A stretch of DNA of 21,968 nt, taken from contig JAKEIF010000233.1 in NCBI GenBank assembly GCA_022545875.1, positions 1-21,968 of the forward strand. The letters are read 5' to 3'. This document shows, piece by piece, positions 8,230-15,746 of this stretch. A program made the translations under genes and the position numbers. Under the pieces are notes generated by a model. It ran no database searches and was not told the DNA's origin. It saw only the letters and a program-made list of their open reading frames with translations. Within the stretch, counting starts at the first letter, position 1. Each line of letters starts with the position of its first letter. This DNA comes from Nitrososphaera sp. (lineage in GTDB: Archaea; Thermoproteota; Nitrososphaeria; Nitrososphaerales; Nitrososphaeraceae).

Positions 8230-9840
8230 TTGGCGGGTAAGCGCAGAGAGAAAAAGTCTTCCCGTTCGTCTTCTTCGAAAAAGATTATCGCTTATGCGGC
8301 CATAGGGATAATCGCACTTGCCGCCGTATCAGTTACCGCGTTTGCACCGAAACCTCCTGTAGGAGATCGCGAGGCGGAGTCACAACAGCAAGCGCTTTTG
8401 CTGTTTCAGGAAAGGTACTGCGGGACAGGGGGGCAAGTCATGACGACCTCTTACCTGACGGAATTTGGACTGCCTTCAAATTGCGAGATGCCTCTTGCGA
8501 TTGAAGCAGATGGAGAGAGAGTATGGTATGTATCGACAAAGAATGGTGCCCTTGGAAGCTTCAATGTTGCAGAAGGCAGGTTCGAACAAGAACGCCAGAT
8601 CCCATCATGGCCGACTCGGTCAAATCCTACTCTCTTTTCCATGGCATGGTCTGCCAAGGCAGATAACAACGGCAACATCTGGTTTACCGATGAAAGACAG
8701 CGAGCTCTATGGAGATTCAACGAATCCCAAGAAACATTTAGCATGTTCCCAATAGCCGCGCAACTACCATCATCGATCGCTTTTGACTCGCAAGGCAAGA
8801 TTTATTTCTCGGGAGTGCAATCAACGTCTATTTTCATAGGAGATCCGGCAATCATGAAAGACGGAACTCCTGAGGGCATAACTGAAGTGCATCTTCCACT
8901 TGACGGCTTCTCTGAGAACGATAGGAAGTTTGTAACTACCGGCTCGCTAATAGTAGACCAACAGAACAACAAAGTCTGGGTTTCACTCCTTGCGTTTCAG
9001 AAAAAGGGTCAGCTAGTCCTCTACGATATCGCTTCTGCCAGCGTAGAGCGGGTGATTGACCTTCCCACAGACATTACTTCCCCCGTTGGGCTCGTCCTTG
9101 ATGCTTCAGGGGATCTGTGGATCACCGACCACGGCACGAATATCTTTGCCAAATACGATCAGACGACAGGCGAATTCGAAAAATTTGTAACCTCTGTTGC
9201 ATCTCCGCGCATCTATGCGGGAAGGGATCTCCCTAACGCTTACACCCTGCCTTATTGGATAGAGCGAAGCCCTGACTCGCCACTGCTGTGGTTCAACCAG
9301 CATACTGGAAATAAGATTTCAAGCTTTGACCCGGAAAAACTCGTTCTAACTGAGTACTGGGTGCCTTCCCAGAACAGTAACTGGGCATCCTGCCCTGCCG
9401 ATTCTGATTCCTGTGGCATAGCCAATGCGCTCCAAATATCTTCGACTTCTGACGGCCAGACATGGTTCACAGAGTGGACACAAAACAAAATCGGACTAGT
9501 AGACGGAAGCAAGCCGGTGCCAATATCCGTATCAGTTCAGCAGGAAGAGATGACCGTGAGTAGAGGCGACAGCGTAGAAATTCGAGTGAATGTCGACTCT
9601 ACATCAGACTTTGACGGGACCATGATGGCTGCAAGTACGCTGACTCCCAATGGGCGGCTTGGCAACTCGACAGGGATATTCAGTGAGCAATCCATTTCGA
9701 TGCATGGCGGCGAATCGAAGCAGATCTCGTACGTCTTTACGCCTGCAGAGGGCGTCCAGCCCGGAAGGCAAACGGTCATGATAGGGGCTGGAGACGATGA
9801 GTTCTCTGTACTCAAGGCAGTCATGATCAATATTCTCTGA
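8230..9840 (+). CDS. Membrane-anchored Vgb-like beta-propeller protein
   Basis: This 536-aa protein has a very basic, Ser-rich cytoplasmic start, one membrane segment (about 19-38) and a large extracytoplasmic domain. Repeated blade motifs (NGNIWFTDERQRALWRFN, SGDLWITDHGTNIFAKYD, DGQTWFTEWTQNKIGLVD) match the streptogramin B lyase (Vgb)/SMP-30-like propeller. Such propellers are common in Nitrososphaera-type archaea, where antibiotic lyase activity is not the likely role; binding or surface functions are equally possible. The last 110 residues form a separate beta-sandwich of the CARDB kind. The start is TTG; no in-frame ATG lies near it and a TATA box sits 27 bases upstream. A DoxX gene follows 20 bases later. 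Confidence 0.85.
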   Translation: MAGKRREKKSSRSSSSKKIIAYAAIGIIALAAVSVTAFAPKPPVGDREAESQQQALLLFQERYCGTGGQVMTTSYLTEFGLPSNCEMPLAIEADGERVWYVSTKNGALGSFNVAEGRFEQERQIPSWPTRSNPTLFSMAWSAKADNNGNIWFTDERQRALWRFNESQETFSMFPIAAQLPSSIAFDSQGKIYFSGVQSTSIFIGDPAIMKDGTPEGITEVHLPLDGFSENDRKFVTTGSLIVDQQNNKVWVSLLAFQKKGQLVLYDIASASVERVIDLPTDITSPVGLVLDASGDLWITDHGTNIFAKYDQTTGEFEKFVTSVASPRIYAGRDLPNAYTLPYWIERSPDSPLLWFNQHTGNKISSFDPEKLVLTEYWVPSQNSNWASCPADSDSCGIANALQISSTSDGQTWFTEWTQNKIGLVDGSKPVPISVSVQQEEMTVSRGDSVEIRVNVDSTSDFDGTMMAASTLTPNGRLGNSTGIFSEQSISMHGGESKQISYVFTPAEGVQPGRQTVMIGAGDDEFSVLKAVMINIL

Positions 9841-9860
9841 ATGGATTACGCACAATTCAC

Positions 9861-10325
9861 TTGAATCCGGGGGCGGCGATGACCGCCGACATGGATGCCA
9901 TGAAATTAGTGCAATTCGGACCGTTCCCACTTCGCGTTGCGATGGCAATAACTTTCCTTGCGCACCGCGTCCCTAGTTTATCAGATTTTGGAAGGGTTCA
10001 AGGATTCGTGGGAAGCCTTGGCCTTCCCCCTGAAGCCGCGTTCGTCGTCGCGACACTCGAGATCGGCGGCTCCATTGCGATCCTTTCGGGCGTACTGACA
10101 AGAATTACTGCCGGCTTCTTTGTGATACTGATGGCAAGTACTTCACTTGTTGTAAAGCTGTCGAGAGGATTTGTCGGAGGATACGAAGTCGATCTCCTGT
10201 TGCTTACTATGACTGTGTCGCTCATTATTACTGGCCCCGGCAGAATTTCAATACAGTGGGATGTCCTAAAAAGAGAGCTGATCCCTCGAGGGCACAAGCT
10301 CGTACCCCCGGCGGTCAGAACCTAG
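9861..10325 (+). CDS. DoxX-family membrane protein
   Basis: This protein of up to 154 aa has four hydrophobic helices and the DoxX-type pattern. That includes an early FPLRVAMAITFLAHRVPSL segment, a GLPPEAAFVVATLEIGGSIAILSGVLTRI core and a late LLLLTMTVSLIITGPGRISI helix. DoxX-like proteins are membrane partners of quinone- or thiol-linked redox enzymes; the partner here is unknown. The start is uncertain: TTG at 9861 is the longest, and ATGs at 9879, 9891 and 9900 are possible because the first 15 residues lie outside the conserved domain. The gene follows the Vgb-like gene by 20 bases, probably in one transcript. Its stop overlaps that of pgk (CTAG, 10322-10325). Confidence 0.82.
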   Translation: MNPGAAMTADMDAMKLVQFGPFPLRVAMAITFLAHRVPSLSDFGRVQGFVGSLGLPPEAAFVVATLEIGGSIAILSGVLTRITAGFFVILMASTSLVVKLSRGFVGGYEVDLLLLTMTVSLIITGPGRISIQWDVLKRELIPRGHKLVPPAVRT

Positions 10326-11524
10326 ACGCCGCTTAGGACAAACACGCCGGGCATCGTGTCGCCGGCCAGGTACCTGAGCGTTGCCCCGCCGCCAGTCGAT
10401 ACGTGGCTGACCTCGTTTTCCGCCACTCCTGCTTTCTTCATCGCTTCGAGCGTGTCGCCTCCGCCAATCAGCGTCTTTGATCCCCTCCAGAACGCCAGGG
10501 CGACGCTCTTTGCGACGTTTATCGTTCCGTTGGCAAATGCCCGTATCTCAAACATTCCCATCGGGCCATTCCAGAAAACAGTCCCCCCTCCCTTGCCGCC
10601 GACTTCGGCCGAATAGCGCTCGATAGTTTCACTTCCAATGTCAAAGCCCGACATGCCATCCGGTATGTCTCCCTTTATCATCATGACAGATGTGTCGGTT
10701 GGAGACCTGGCGCCGACATGGTCCGTCGGGAGCACGATCTTGTCTCCGTACATTGAAAGAGCCTTTGTTACCCACGGAAGGCGTTCTTCGTCTATCAATG
10801 AATTTCCCGTCTTGACTCCCTTGGCTTTCAGAAACGTGTATGCCGCTGCTCCGCCGATAATTACCTTGTCCGCTCTTGGGATTAGGTGTTCTAGCGCGCC
10901 TATCTTGTCCTTTATCTTGACTCCGCCGACGACCAGCGTAAAAGGCTTGACTGGGTTGTCTTTTATCATGGAAAGGTACGCCAGCTCCTTGCTCAGGTTA
11001 AAGCCAGCCAGTTTTGTATCAAACAAAGTTGCGGCGCCATATGTCGAGGAATGCTTCCTGTGGGAAGTGCTAAACGCGTCGTTAACATAGATTTCTGCAA
11101 GTGATGCCAGCATCTTGCTGAATTCCGGATCATTAACCTCTTCTTCCTTGTGGAATCGAAGGTTTTCCAGCAGGATAATGTCACCGTTATTCATTTCCGA
11201 GATCTGTCGCTCGACAGACTCGCCGACGCAGTCGTCTGCAAACCTTATCGGATGGCTCGACTTGCCAACGATCTCGAAAAGCCGCCTCGCTACAGGCGCA
11301 AGCGAGTATTTTTCTTCCGGACCCTCAGGCCTTCCAAGATGAGACGCAAGCACGACCTTTGCTCCCCTGCTTGCGAGGTATTCGATGGTGGGAAGAGACA
11401 TGCGAATTCTGTAGTCTTCGCCAACTGTGCCGTTGCTAACGCTGACGTTAAAGTCAACTCTTACAAGAACCCTCTTGCCCCTGTACCGCGAGTCCTCGAG
11501 ATCCGGAAGAGTCTTGAGGTTCAA
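10322..11524 (-). CDS. pgk: Phosphoglycerate kinase
   Basis: This enzyme interconverts 1,3-bisphosphoglycerate and 3-phosphoglycerate with ADP/ATP; in autotrophic ammonia oxidisers it should work mainly toward gluconeogenesis. The 400-aa protein has the family landmarks RVLVRVDFNV (N-terminal substrate site), ASHLGRP, LLENLRFHKEEE, NDAFSTSHRKHSS, VVGGVKIKDK, FWNGPMGMFE and the C-terminal STGGGATLRYLAG segment. Translation seems to begin at TTG (11524), directly before a typical start (NLKTLPDLEDSRYRGKRVLVRVDFNV). A TATA box lies about 36 bases upstream. The gene is convergent with the DoxX gene, with a four-base stop overlap, and divergent from the CDF exporter. Confidence 0.97.
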   Translation of the reverse strand: MNLKTLPDLEDSRYRGKRVLVRVDFNVSVSNGTVGEDYRIRMSLPTIEYLASRGAKVVLASHLGRPEGPEEKYSLAPVARRLFEIVGKSSHPIRFADDCVGESVERQISEMNNGDIILLENLRFHKEEEVNDPEFSKMLASLAEIYVNDAFSTSHRKHSSTYGAATLFDTKLAGFNLSKELAYLSMIKDNPVKPFTLVVGGVKIKDKIGALEHLIPRADKVIIGGAAAYTFLKAKGVKTGNSLIDEERLPWVTKALSMYGDKIVLPTDHVGARSPTDTSVMMIKGDIPDGMSGFDIGSETIERYSAEVGGKGGGTVFWNGPMGMFEIRAFANGTINVAKSVALAFWRGSKTLIGGGDTLEAMKKAGVAENEVSHVSTGGGATLRYLAGDTMPGVFVLSGV

Positions 11525-11556
11525 ACGCTTTGCTTAAAAAATAGAGGGCTTATTAT

Positions 11557-11565
11557 GTTTATAAC
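11557..11565 (-). promoter_or_regulatory. TATA box of pgk
   Basis: The minus strand reads GTTATAAAC, centred about 36 bases before the TTG at 11524. The transcript would start near 11535, giving a leader of about ten bases. Confidence 0.45.
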
Positions 11566-11603
11566 AAAAGTCTAGGAGCTTTTTTCCTGGCATCTTCCGC
11601 ATT

Positions 11604-11612
11604 CTTAAATAC
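11604..11612 (+). promoter_or_regulatory. TATA box of the CDF exporter gene
   Basis: CTTAAATAC is centred about 30 bases before the TTG at 11638. A very similar element (GTTAAATAC) precedes the PRC-like/C2H2 gene on the other strand. Confidence 0.45.
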
Positions 11613-11637
11613 GATAGCTACGCAGGTACTGGATATC

Positions 11638-12621
11638 TTGAGTGACAGGTCGTCCTCAGGCATGTTCTCTACAGAAATCATGAACGAGGGCCTTATTGCG
11701 GGTCAAAGAATCGCCAAGATTTCAGTCGCAACACTGCTGGCCATTGGAGCGGTGGAAATCGTTATGGGGTACATAAGCGGAAGTGTTGTCGCGACTGCCG
11801 ACGGGATTGATTCACTATCTGATGCCATGATATCGTTTATCGTGTTCTTTGGGCTGCGCATGGCTCACAGGCCTGCCGACAGAAAATTCCATTTTGGGTA
11901 CCACAAAGTCGAAAGCTTTGCTGCGCTTATTGCTTCAATAGGGATGGTCGCGATCGGAGCGTTCATCCTTTACCATTCGTACGAAGCCCTGATTGATCCT
12001 CGCGAGATAAGACAACCGATTCCTACCATGATTGTCCTCGCTGCCGCTGGCGCCATCTCTCTCCACAGAGCGTTTCAGATGAACTCTATTGCAAACAAGT
12101 ATCGCCTGCTGTCGCTCAAGACCGATGCCAAGAATTCGATAAAGGACGGCTCTGCATCAATAATTGGTTTTGTCAGCGTCTTTATTGCATCCCAATTCGG
12201 CTTCCTGCAGATGGATGCAATCGGAGGAATAATCATAGCCGGCTACATATTTTCAGTTTCGTATATTTCTCTAAAACAGTCATCTTTGATCCTGGTAGAT
12301 TCGTGGCAGAACCCTCGCGTGACTGAAGCAGTAAAAAAAATAGTCGAGGAAAAATTCAAAGAGGACAATGTGCGCGTAATGTCGGTACTTTTGAGGCCTG
12401 CTGGAGCCCTGGCGCAGGCCGAGATACACTTGGAAATCGATGGTGCTCAGAAACTTTCAGACGTGGAGCTACTCTTGGTACGAATAGAGATGGCAATAAG
12501 ATCTCAGATCCCAGTTATAGGCAGGATTTCCTCCATCCCGCATTCGCGTGGCCAGGTCAAGCCAGAACAGACAAGAAGATTTTCGATCTTTGACAGAAAA
12601 AGCTCTGCAAACGCCGCCTAG
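11638..12621 (+). CDS. Cation diffusion facilitator (CDF) metal exporter
   Basis: This 327-aa antiporter has six predicted membrane helices and a C-terminal cytoplasmic metallochaperone-like domain (about 220-305). It should export a divalent metal in exchange for protons. Helix 2 has the metal site pair D58 and D62 (in ADGIDSLSD). In helix 5 the usual His-x3-Asp is Asn166-x3-Asp170 (in DAKNSIKD), so the transport site is unlike that of zinc-type members such as YiiP. The FHFGYHKVES motif after helix 2 is typical of the family. The start is TTG at 11638, about 30 bases after a TATA box; ATG at 11662 is an alternative. It is convergent with the PRC-like/C2H2 gene, 50 bases away. Confidence 0.92.
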   Translation: MSDRSSSGMFSTEIMNEGLIAGQRIAKISVATLLAIGAVEIVMGYISGSVVATADGIDSLSDAMISFIVFFGLRMAHRPADRKFHFGYHKVESFAALIASIGMVAIGAFILYHSYEALIDPREIRQPIPTMIVLAAAGAISLHRAFQMNSIANKYRLLSLKTDAKNSIKDGSASIIGFVSVFIASQFGFLQMDAIGGIIIAGYIFSVSYISLKQSSLILVDSWQNPRVTEAVKKIVEEKFKEDNVRVMSVLLRPAGALAQAEIHLEIDGAQKLSDVELLLVRIEMAIRSQIPVIGRISSIPHSRGQVKPEQTRRFSIFDRKSSANAA

Positions 12622-12671
12622 AATTCTGTGTCGACTGCAGCAAATAAAACCTAGAGCTGCAACAGAATGTA

Positions 12672-13148
12672 CTAGTGCCTGGCCGTTATGTGGTCGTCAA
12701 GTTCGCTTTCTGTCTGGAATTTGCTTTCACAGAGGTCGCAGCTGAATGAATTCCGTTCGTGTCGGGGCTCATTAGATGCAGTTACGAATGGTCTTTCTTC
12801 TTCGTATGTACGGACGATTTTTGGCATGTTTATTTGAAAATCTCTCACAAAGTTTGCAGGTTCGGTGGGCTGCGCAGAGCTAAAGTAATAGTCATGTGGA
12901 TCAGGTCGCCTATCCTTCTGATAATTCTCACTTGCGTCCCTTTCGGATATATTCAGCCATACGGCCTTCCCATCCCACCCATGAACTTTAGTAAGCGGAA
13001 CATAGAATCGGCGCACATTGACCAACCCCTTCCTGACCACCATGAAATTCCGGTTGACCGCTTCAATGTCACCCAGATGTTCATCGTCGTTCGTATGAAC
13101 TGACTCCCGAATCAAGTCTGTCCAGCTAGCCGGATCCGATTCTGTCAC
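12672..13148 (-). CDS. PRC-barrel-like domain fused to a C2H2 zinc finger
   Basis: The 158-aa protein has two parts. Residues about 20-72 (LGDIEAVNRNFMVVRKGL ... RRFYVPLTKVHGWDGKAVWLNIS) resemble a small PRC-barrel/DUF2171-type beta-barrel. The C-terminal 25 residues are a classical C2H2 finger: C137-x2-C140-x12-H153-x4-H158. An acidic, Pro-rich linker joins them. The finger could contact nucleic acid or protein, but a single finger seldom gives sequence specificity alone. The start is GTG at 13148; a TATA box (GTTAAATAC) lies about 25 bases upstream, so the mRNA is probably leaderless. Domain naming of the barrel is by eye and moderately sure; the zinc finger is clear. Confidence 0.8.
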   Translation of the reverse strand: MTESDPASWTDLIRESVHTNDDEHLGDIEAVNRNFMVVRKGLVNVRRFYVPLTKVHGWDGKAVWLNISERDASENYQKDRRPDPHDYYFSSAQPTEPANFVRDFQINMPKIVRTYEEERPFVTASNEPRHERNSFSCDLCESKFQTESELDDHITARH

Positions 13149-13168
13149 AGAAACATATCTCGTAAAAA

Positions 13169-13177
13169 GTATTTAAC
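13169..13177 (-). promoter_or_regulatory. TATA box of the PRC-like/C2H2 gene
   Basis: The minus strand reads GTTAAATAC, centred about 25 bases before the GTG at 13148. The spacing predicts a leaderless transcript and supports the GTG start. Confidence 0.5.
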
Positions 13178-13294
13178 GATACCAGCCACAACTTGGTTAT
13201 TCAATATTAGATTTGGGCTGCCCTGTCGAAACTAACTTGATTGCGATCCACTTGTGCCCTATAGGGAACATTAATAAAATAAACTGAGTGATGC

Positions 13295-13915
13295 GTGACT
13301 GTGAGCGAGTTCATTCCAAAGAAAGTTTTTGGCAAGATCATGCACGTTACTGACCAGCCCTTGAAGCGACCAGGCGGCAAGTCTCTGGTATTTTTCATGG
13401 GAGCAGGCTTTTGCCCATTTTGCGCGGCTGAAAGATGGGCGATTGCAGAGGCTCTGAAGAACTTTGGAAGCTGGGAGGGCCTAGTTGAAGACAAGAGCGC
13501 AGGGCAGGATGAAAAATACCTTAACGTGCCCACACTGAATTTTGCCCGCGCAAAATTCGCCAGTGAACACATTGAATTTGTCGGAAAAGAAACTGCAGAC
13601 CGGAACTTTGAGCCGTTGCAAGAACTTGACGAGAAAGACTATGAAATATTGGACACTTTTAATCCTGACCAGATAATCCCGTTTCTCCTTGTGGATGGGC
13701 AATTCATGCAGGTGGGGGCTGGATATTCTCCAAAGCTCATAGAAGGAATGGATCACGCCAAAGTACGATCTGAACTTGAAAACCTCAAATCGGAAGCAGG
13801 CAAGGCACTGAGGGAAGAGATTGACAATATCACCGCCCTTGTATGCAAGAGCATTGGCGGCAAATCTCCTGCCTGCGAAAGCCAGAAAATAAAAGACCTG
13901 GTAGCTAAAATCTAG
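13295..13915 (+). CDS. DUF929 thioredoxin-fold protein with CPFC motif
   Basis: This 206-aa protein has the DUF929 pattern seen in archaea. It contains a thioredoxin-like strand (SLVFFMGAGF), then C40-P-F-C43 with AAERWAIAEAL, a middle region and the IIPFLLVDGQFMQVGAGYSP segment that resembles the cis-Pro side of the fold. The C-terminal helix carries two more cysteines (VCKSIGGKSPACE). It is probably a thiol-disulfide protein, and with no signal peptide it should act in the cytosol; the partner is unknown. GTG at 13295 or 13301 could be the start. An AT-rich element (TTAATAAAAT, 13271-13280) lies 19-30 bases upstream and favours a leaderless transcript. The stop overlaps that of the L10e gene (CTAG). 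Confidence 0.85.
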   Translation: MTVSEFIPKKVFGKIMHVTDQPLKRPGGKSLVFFMGAGFCPFCAAERWAIAEALKNFGSWEGLVEDKSAGQDEKYLNVPTLNFARAKFASEHIEFVGKETADRNFEPLQELDEKDYEILDTFNPDQIIPFLLVDGQFMQVGAGYSPKLIEGMDHAKVRSELENLKSEAGKALREEIDNITALVCKSIGGKSPACESQKIKDLVAKI

Positions 13916-14430
13916 TCGTCAGCAACGACTGCTGGTTCCTTCAAGCGTGTTACCCTGACTTCGGTCGGGCACCCTAATTTGCTTGAAGCAACCTTGAATC
14001 CATCCTTTGCAAGGTTGAGGTTTGCGGCGCTGACGTGTGCCTCAAAGAGAACCTGGCCGGGCTTTACCCTGGCCGCTAGCCCAGTAGCTTTCCCAAAGGC
14101 TCTCCTCATCCCTTCCTGAAGACGGTCTGCACCGGCAGTAGCAATCATCTTGTTCTCACGCAGAATCACGTGCGGGTATACTCTAAGCATGGAAAAGAAG
14201 CTCATTTCACCGACTGTCGCCATCCTCTTGTTAGCCGCCAACCTAGCAGCTTCTAATGCGTTGTGGCGAATCTGGATTTTTTCGGTGGATAAAAGCTCGA
14301 GCTTGTAGTCATAATTGGTGCTGGCTTGACCGGACGCAAACCTCGCAATCTTTATCTGCGGCTTGCCTTTAATGTACTCTCTCCTGACGTATGGCATTCC
14401 GCGTGTCTCACGATAATTAACTCCCTTCAT
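13912..14430 (-). CDS. rpl10e: 50S ribosomal protein L10e (uL16)
   Basis: This is the archaeal uL16 protein of the large subunit, which sits near the A site and helps order the peptidyl-transferase centre. The 172-aa length is normal. Family segments are visible: YRETRGMPYVRREYIKG at the start, IRHNALEAARLAANKRM, the VYPHVILRENKM strand and TGADRLQEGMRRAFGKATGLAARV-type region (here with ATAGADRL). The ATG at 14430 lies about 26 bases from a TATA box at 14453-14459, predicting a leaderless mRNA. The same box may serve the divergent EndA-family gene. Its stop overlaps the stop of the DUF929 gene by four bases. Confidence 0.96.
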   Translation of the reverse strand: MKGVNYRETRGMPYVRREYIKGKPQIKIARFASGQASTNYDYKLELLSTEKIQIRHNALEAARLAANKRMATVGEMSFFSMLRVYPHVILRENKMIATAGADRLQEGMRRAFGKATGLAARVKPGQVLFEAHVSAANLNLAKDGFKVASSKLGCPTEVRVTRLKEPAVVADD

Positions 14431-14452
14431 CTTGATGCACTAATTTTGAATG

Positions 14453-14459
14453 CTTAAAT
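14453..14459. promoter_or_regulatory. Shared bidirectional TATA box (L10e / EndA-like)
   Basis: The element CTTAAAT (ATTTAAG on the other strand) is nearly symmetrical. Its centre is about 26 bases from the L10e ATG (14430) and about 31 bases from the EndA-like ATG (14487). No other box of equal quality is visible in the 56-base gap, so one element may drive both genes. Confidence 0.5.
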
Positions 14460-14486
14460 GTGGAAGTTTGCTGTGATTTAATCGTT

Positions 14487-15092
14487 ATGTCATCCGCGAC
14501 ACCGAGAGAGTCATTTTCAAATTCCTCGGGGACAGAGGAAACACCTCCTGTAGTCGAGGCAAGGCTCGTAAGCGGCGGCCAAGTACTAGTCGATGTGCAG
14601 CGATTTCAGGACGAGCTGCGCACGAGAGGCTTTGGTGAAAAAGAAGATGCAAAGTATATACTCAAACCGTACGAAGCGCTCTACCTCCTTCAAACCAAAC
14701 GGCTCTTGCTGGTAGGCCAAGATGGCATTACATTTGATTCTCTATTTGACATAATGGCAAAACACGACAAGAGTATCATGTCTAAATTTCTAATATACCG
14801 AGATCTCCGGAGCAGAGGCTATGTCGCTAAGGAAGGCTTTGGGTTTGGAAACGACTTTAGGGTCTATGAGCGGGGCGATTATGAAAAAAAGCCTGCAAAA
14901 TACGTTGTATTTGGGATCAATGAGGGGACCAATATTACTTCCAGAAGCTTTTACGAGTCTGTAGAGCAGATAGAAAAGATGGGAAAGGAGGCAGTTGTCG
15001 CAGTCATTGAGCGCAGAGGTGAAGTGATCTACTACAAGGCCTCAAAAATGGCGTTTATTGAGAACAAGCACCGGCAGGAAAATAAAGCATAA
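14487..15092 (+). CDS. endA: tRNA-splicing endonuclease (EndA) family subunit
   Basis: The 201-aa protein matches the tRNA-intron endonuclease family: an N-terminal domain with KYILKPYEALYLLQTKRL and a catalytic-type domain with KFLIYRDLRSRGYVAKEGFGFGNDFRVYERG. EndA cuts at bulge-helix-bulge intron borders using a Tyr-His-Lys triad. Tyr127 (FRVYERG) and Lys184 (VIYYKASK) are present, but the His expected in an HSxY-like position is replaced (KKPAKYVV), so no triad His is visible. It may be a structural subunit of a heteromeric enzyme or use another residue. ATG at 14487 is chosen over the GTG at 14460, which overlaps the shared TATA box. The Ser/Thr-rich first 25 residues lie outside the fold. 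Confidence 0.88.
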   Translation: MSSATPRESFSNSSGTEETPPVVEARLVSGGQVLVDVQRFQDELRTRGFGEKEDAKYILKPYEALYLLQTKRLLLVGQDGITFDSLFDIMAKHDKSIMSKFLIYRDLRSRGYVAKEGFGFGNDFRVYERGDYEKKPAKYVVFGINEGTNITSRSFYESVEQIEKMGKEAVVAVIERRGEVIYYKASKMAFIENKHRQENKA

Positions 15093-15118
15093 AAGCAGCC
15101 CACGAATTACAAGCCTTG

Positions 15119-15277
15119 GTGCCGTTCAAGGAGATATACTGCTCTGATTGCAAACTCGTGCTTGCCCGTTACTCAACAAAGTACTTTACAGATTCCGATA
15201 TTCACGAGCTGACGAGGCTACACCACTCCTCCCACATAAAGAATGGACATGTCATGGAGACGCGTGTCACAGAGTGA
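15119..15277 (+). CDS. 52-aa CxxC/His zinc-binding mini-protein
   Basis: A short frame from GTG at 15119 (or TTG at 15116) to TGA encodes 52 residues. Ligands C8-x2-C11 and a His-rich end (H29, H35, H36, H39, H44) suggest one long-loop C2H2-type site, with H35-x3-H39 the likeliest pair. No membrane segment is visible. It follows the EndA-like gene by 26 bases on the same strand and may be cotranscribed with it. It ends before the TATA box of the next gene. Function is unknown and no named family is recognised; the ligand pattern and tight placement are the evidence for coding. Confidence 0.6.
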   Translation: MPFKEIYCSDCKLVLARYSTKYFTDSDIHELTRLHHSSHIKNGHVMETRVTE

Positions 15278-15289
15278 TTCTGTAAACGA

Positions 15290-15297
15290 TTTATATT
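15290..15297 (+). promoter_or_regulatory. TATA box of the 15318 gene
   Basis: TTTATATT is centred about 25 bases before the ATG at 15318. It predicts a leaderless mRNA and shows that the longer frame beginning at 15243, which would place the box inside the gene, is not the start. Confidence 0.55.
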
Positions 15298-15317
15298 CCC
15301 ACACTCTTGTATCACGC

Positions 15318-15698
15318 ATGCAACAACCGGGCCTTTCCGATCGGATCATCAAACTAGATAGAAATATACGTTTTGTAGGCGTTGTGAACGGCAGGGGCGA
15401 GGTAATCGAGGGCGGATTCCAGCAGGGCATTCATCCGTTGCTCGATGGGACAGAAGAGCAACAGATGTACGTCCAATCACTTGCCAACATGACAACTCTA
15501 CAGCAGTTCAGCGACAGGCTCGGCAAGGTTCGCTACAGCATAACCGAACACGAAAAGGTAATCCTGCTCACCGTTCCACTTCCAGATGGTATTCTATGCG
15601 TATCTGCTGCGTCAAGGGCAGATCCGATCAAACTTCGTGACAAGGTCATGAAGGCGGTAAAGCCTCGAGCTAAGGTAAGACCAGCTGGTAAAAAGTAA
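15318..15698 (+). CDS. Roadblock/DUF6659-like small cytosolic protein
   Basis: This 126-aa protein has alternating strands and helices (NIRFVGVVNGRGEVIEGGF, EKVILLTVPLPDGILCVSAAS), a layout like the roadblock/longin-type folds. It resembles the thaumarchaeal DUF6659 group from memory; such proteins are lineage-specific and uncharacterised. No catalytic motif or membrane segment is visible, and the C-terminus is basic (KAVKPRAKVRPAGKK). The frame is open further upstream, but ATG at 15318 lies at the correct distance from the TATA box at 15290-15297 and begins the conserved-looking region. Neighbours on both sides are zinc mini-proteins. Confidence 0.7.
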   Translation: MQQPGLSDRIIKLDRNIRFVGVVNGRGEVIEGGFQQGIHPLLDGTEEQQMYVQSLANMTTLQQFSDRLGKVRYSITEHEKVILLTVPLPDGILCVSAASRADPIKLRDKVMKAVKPRAKVRPAGKK

Positions 15699-15746
15699 TG
15701 CAAAAGGTTAAATGGAATCGCTAACAGCGTAAGGATAGTAGCACGC

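Noticed and set aside
9841..9864. Seven-codon frame directly after the Vgb-like stop
   Set aside because: It is too short to judge and lacks a ribosome binding site; it may be chance.
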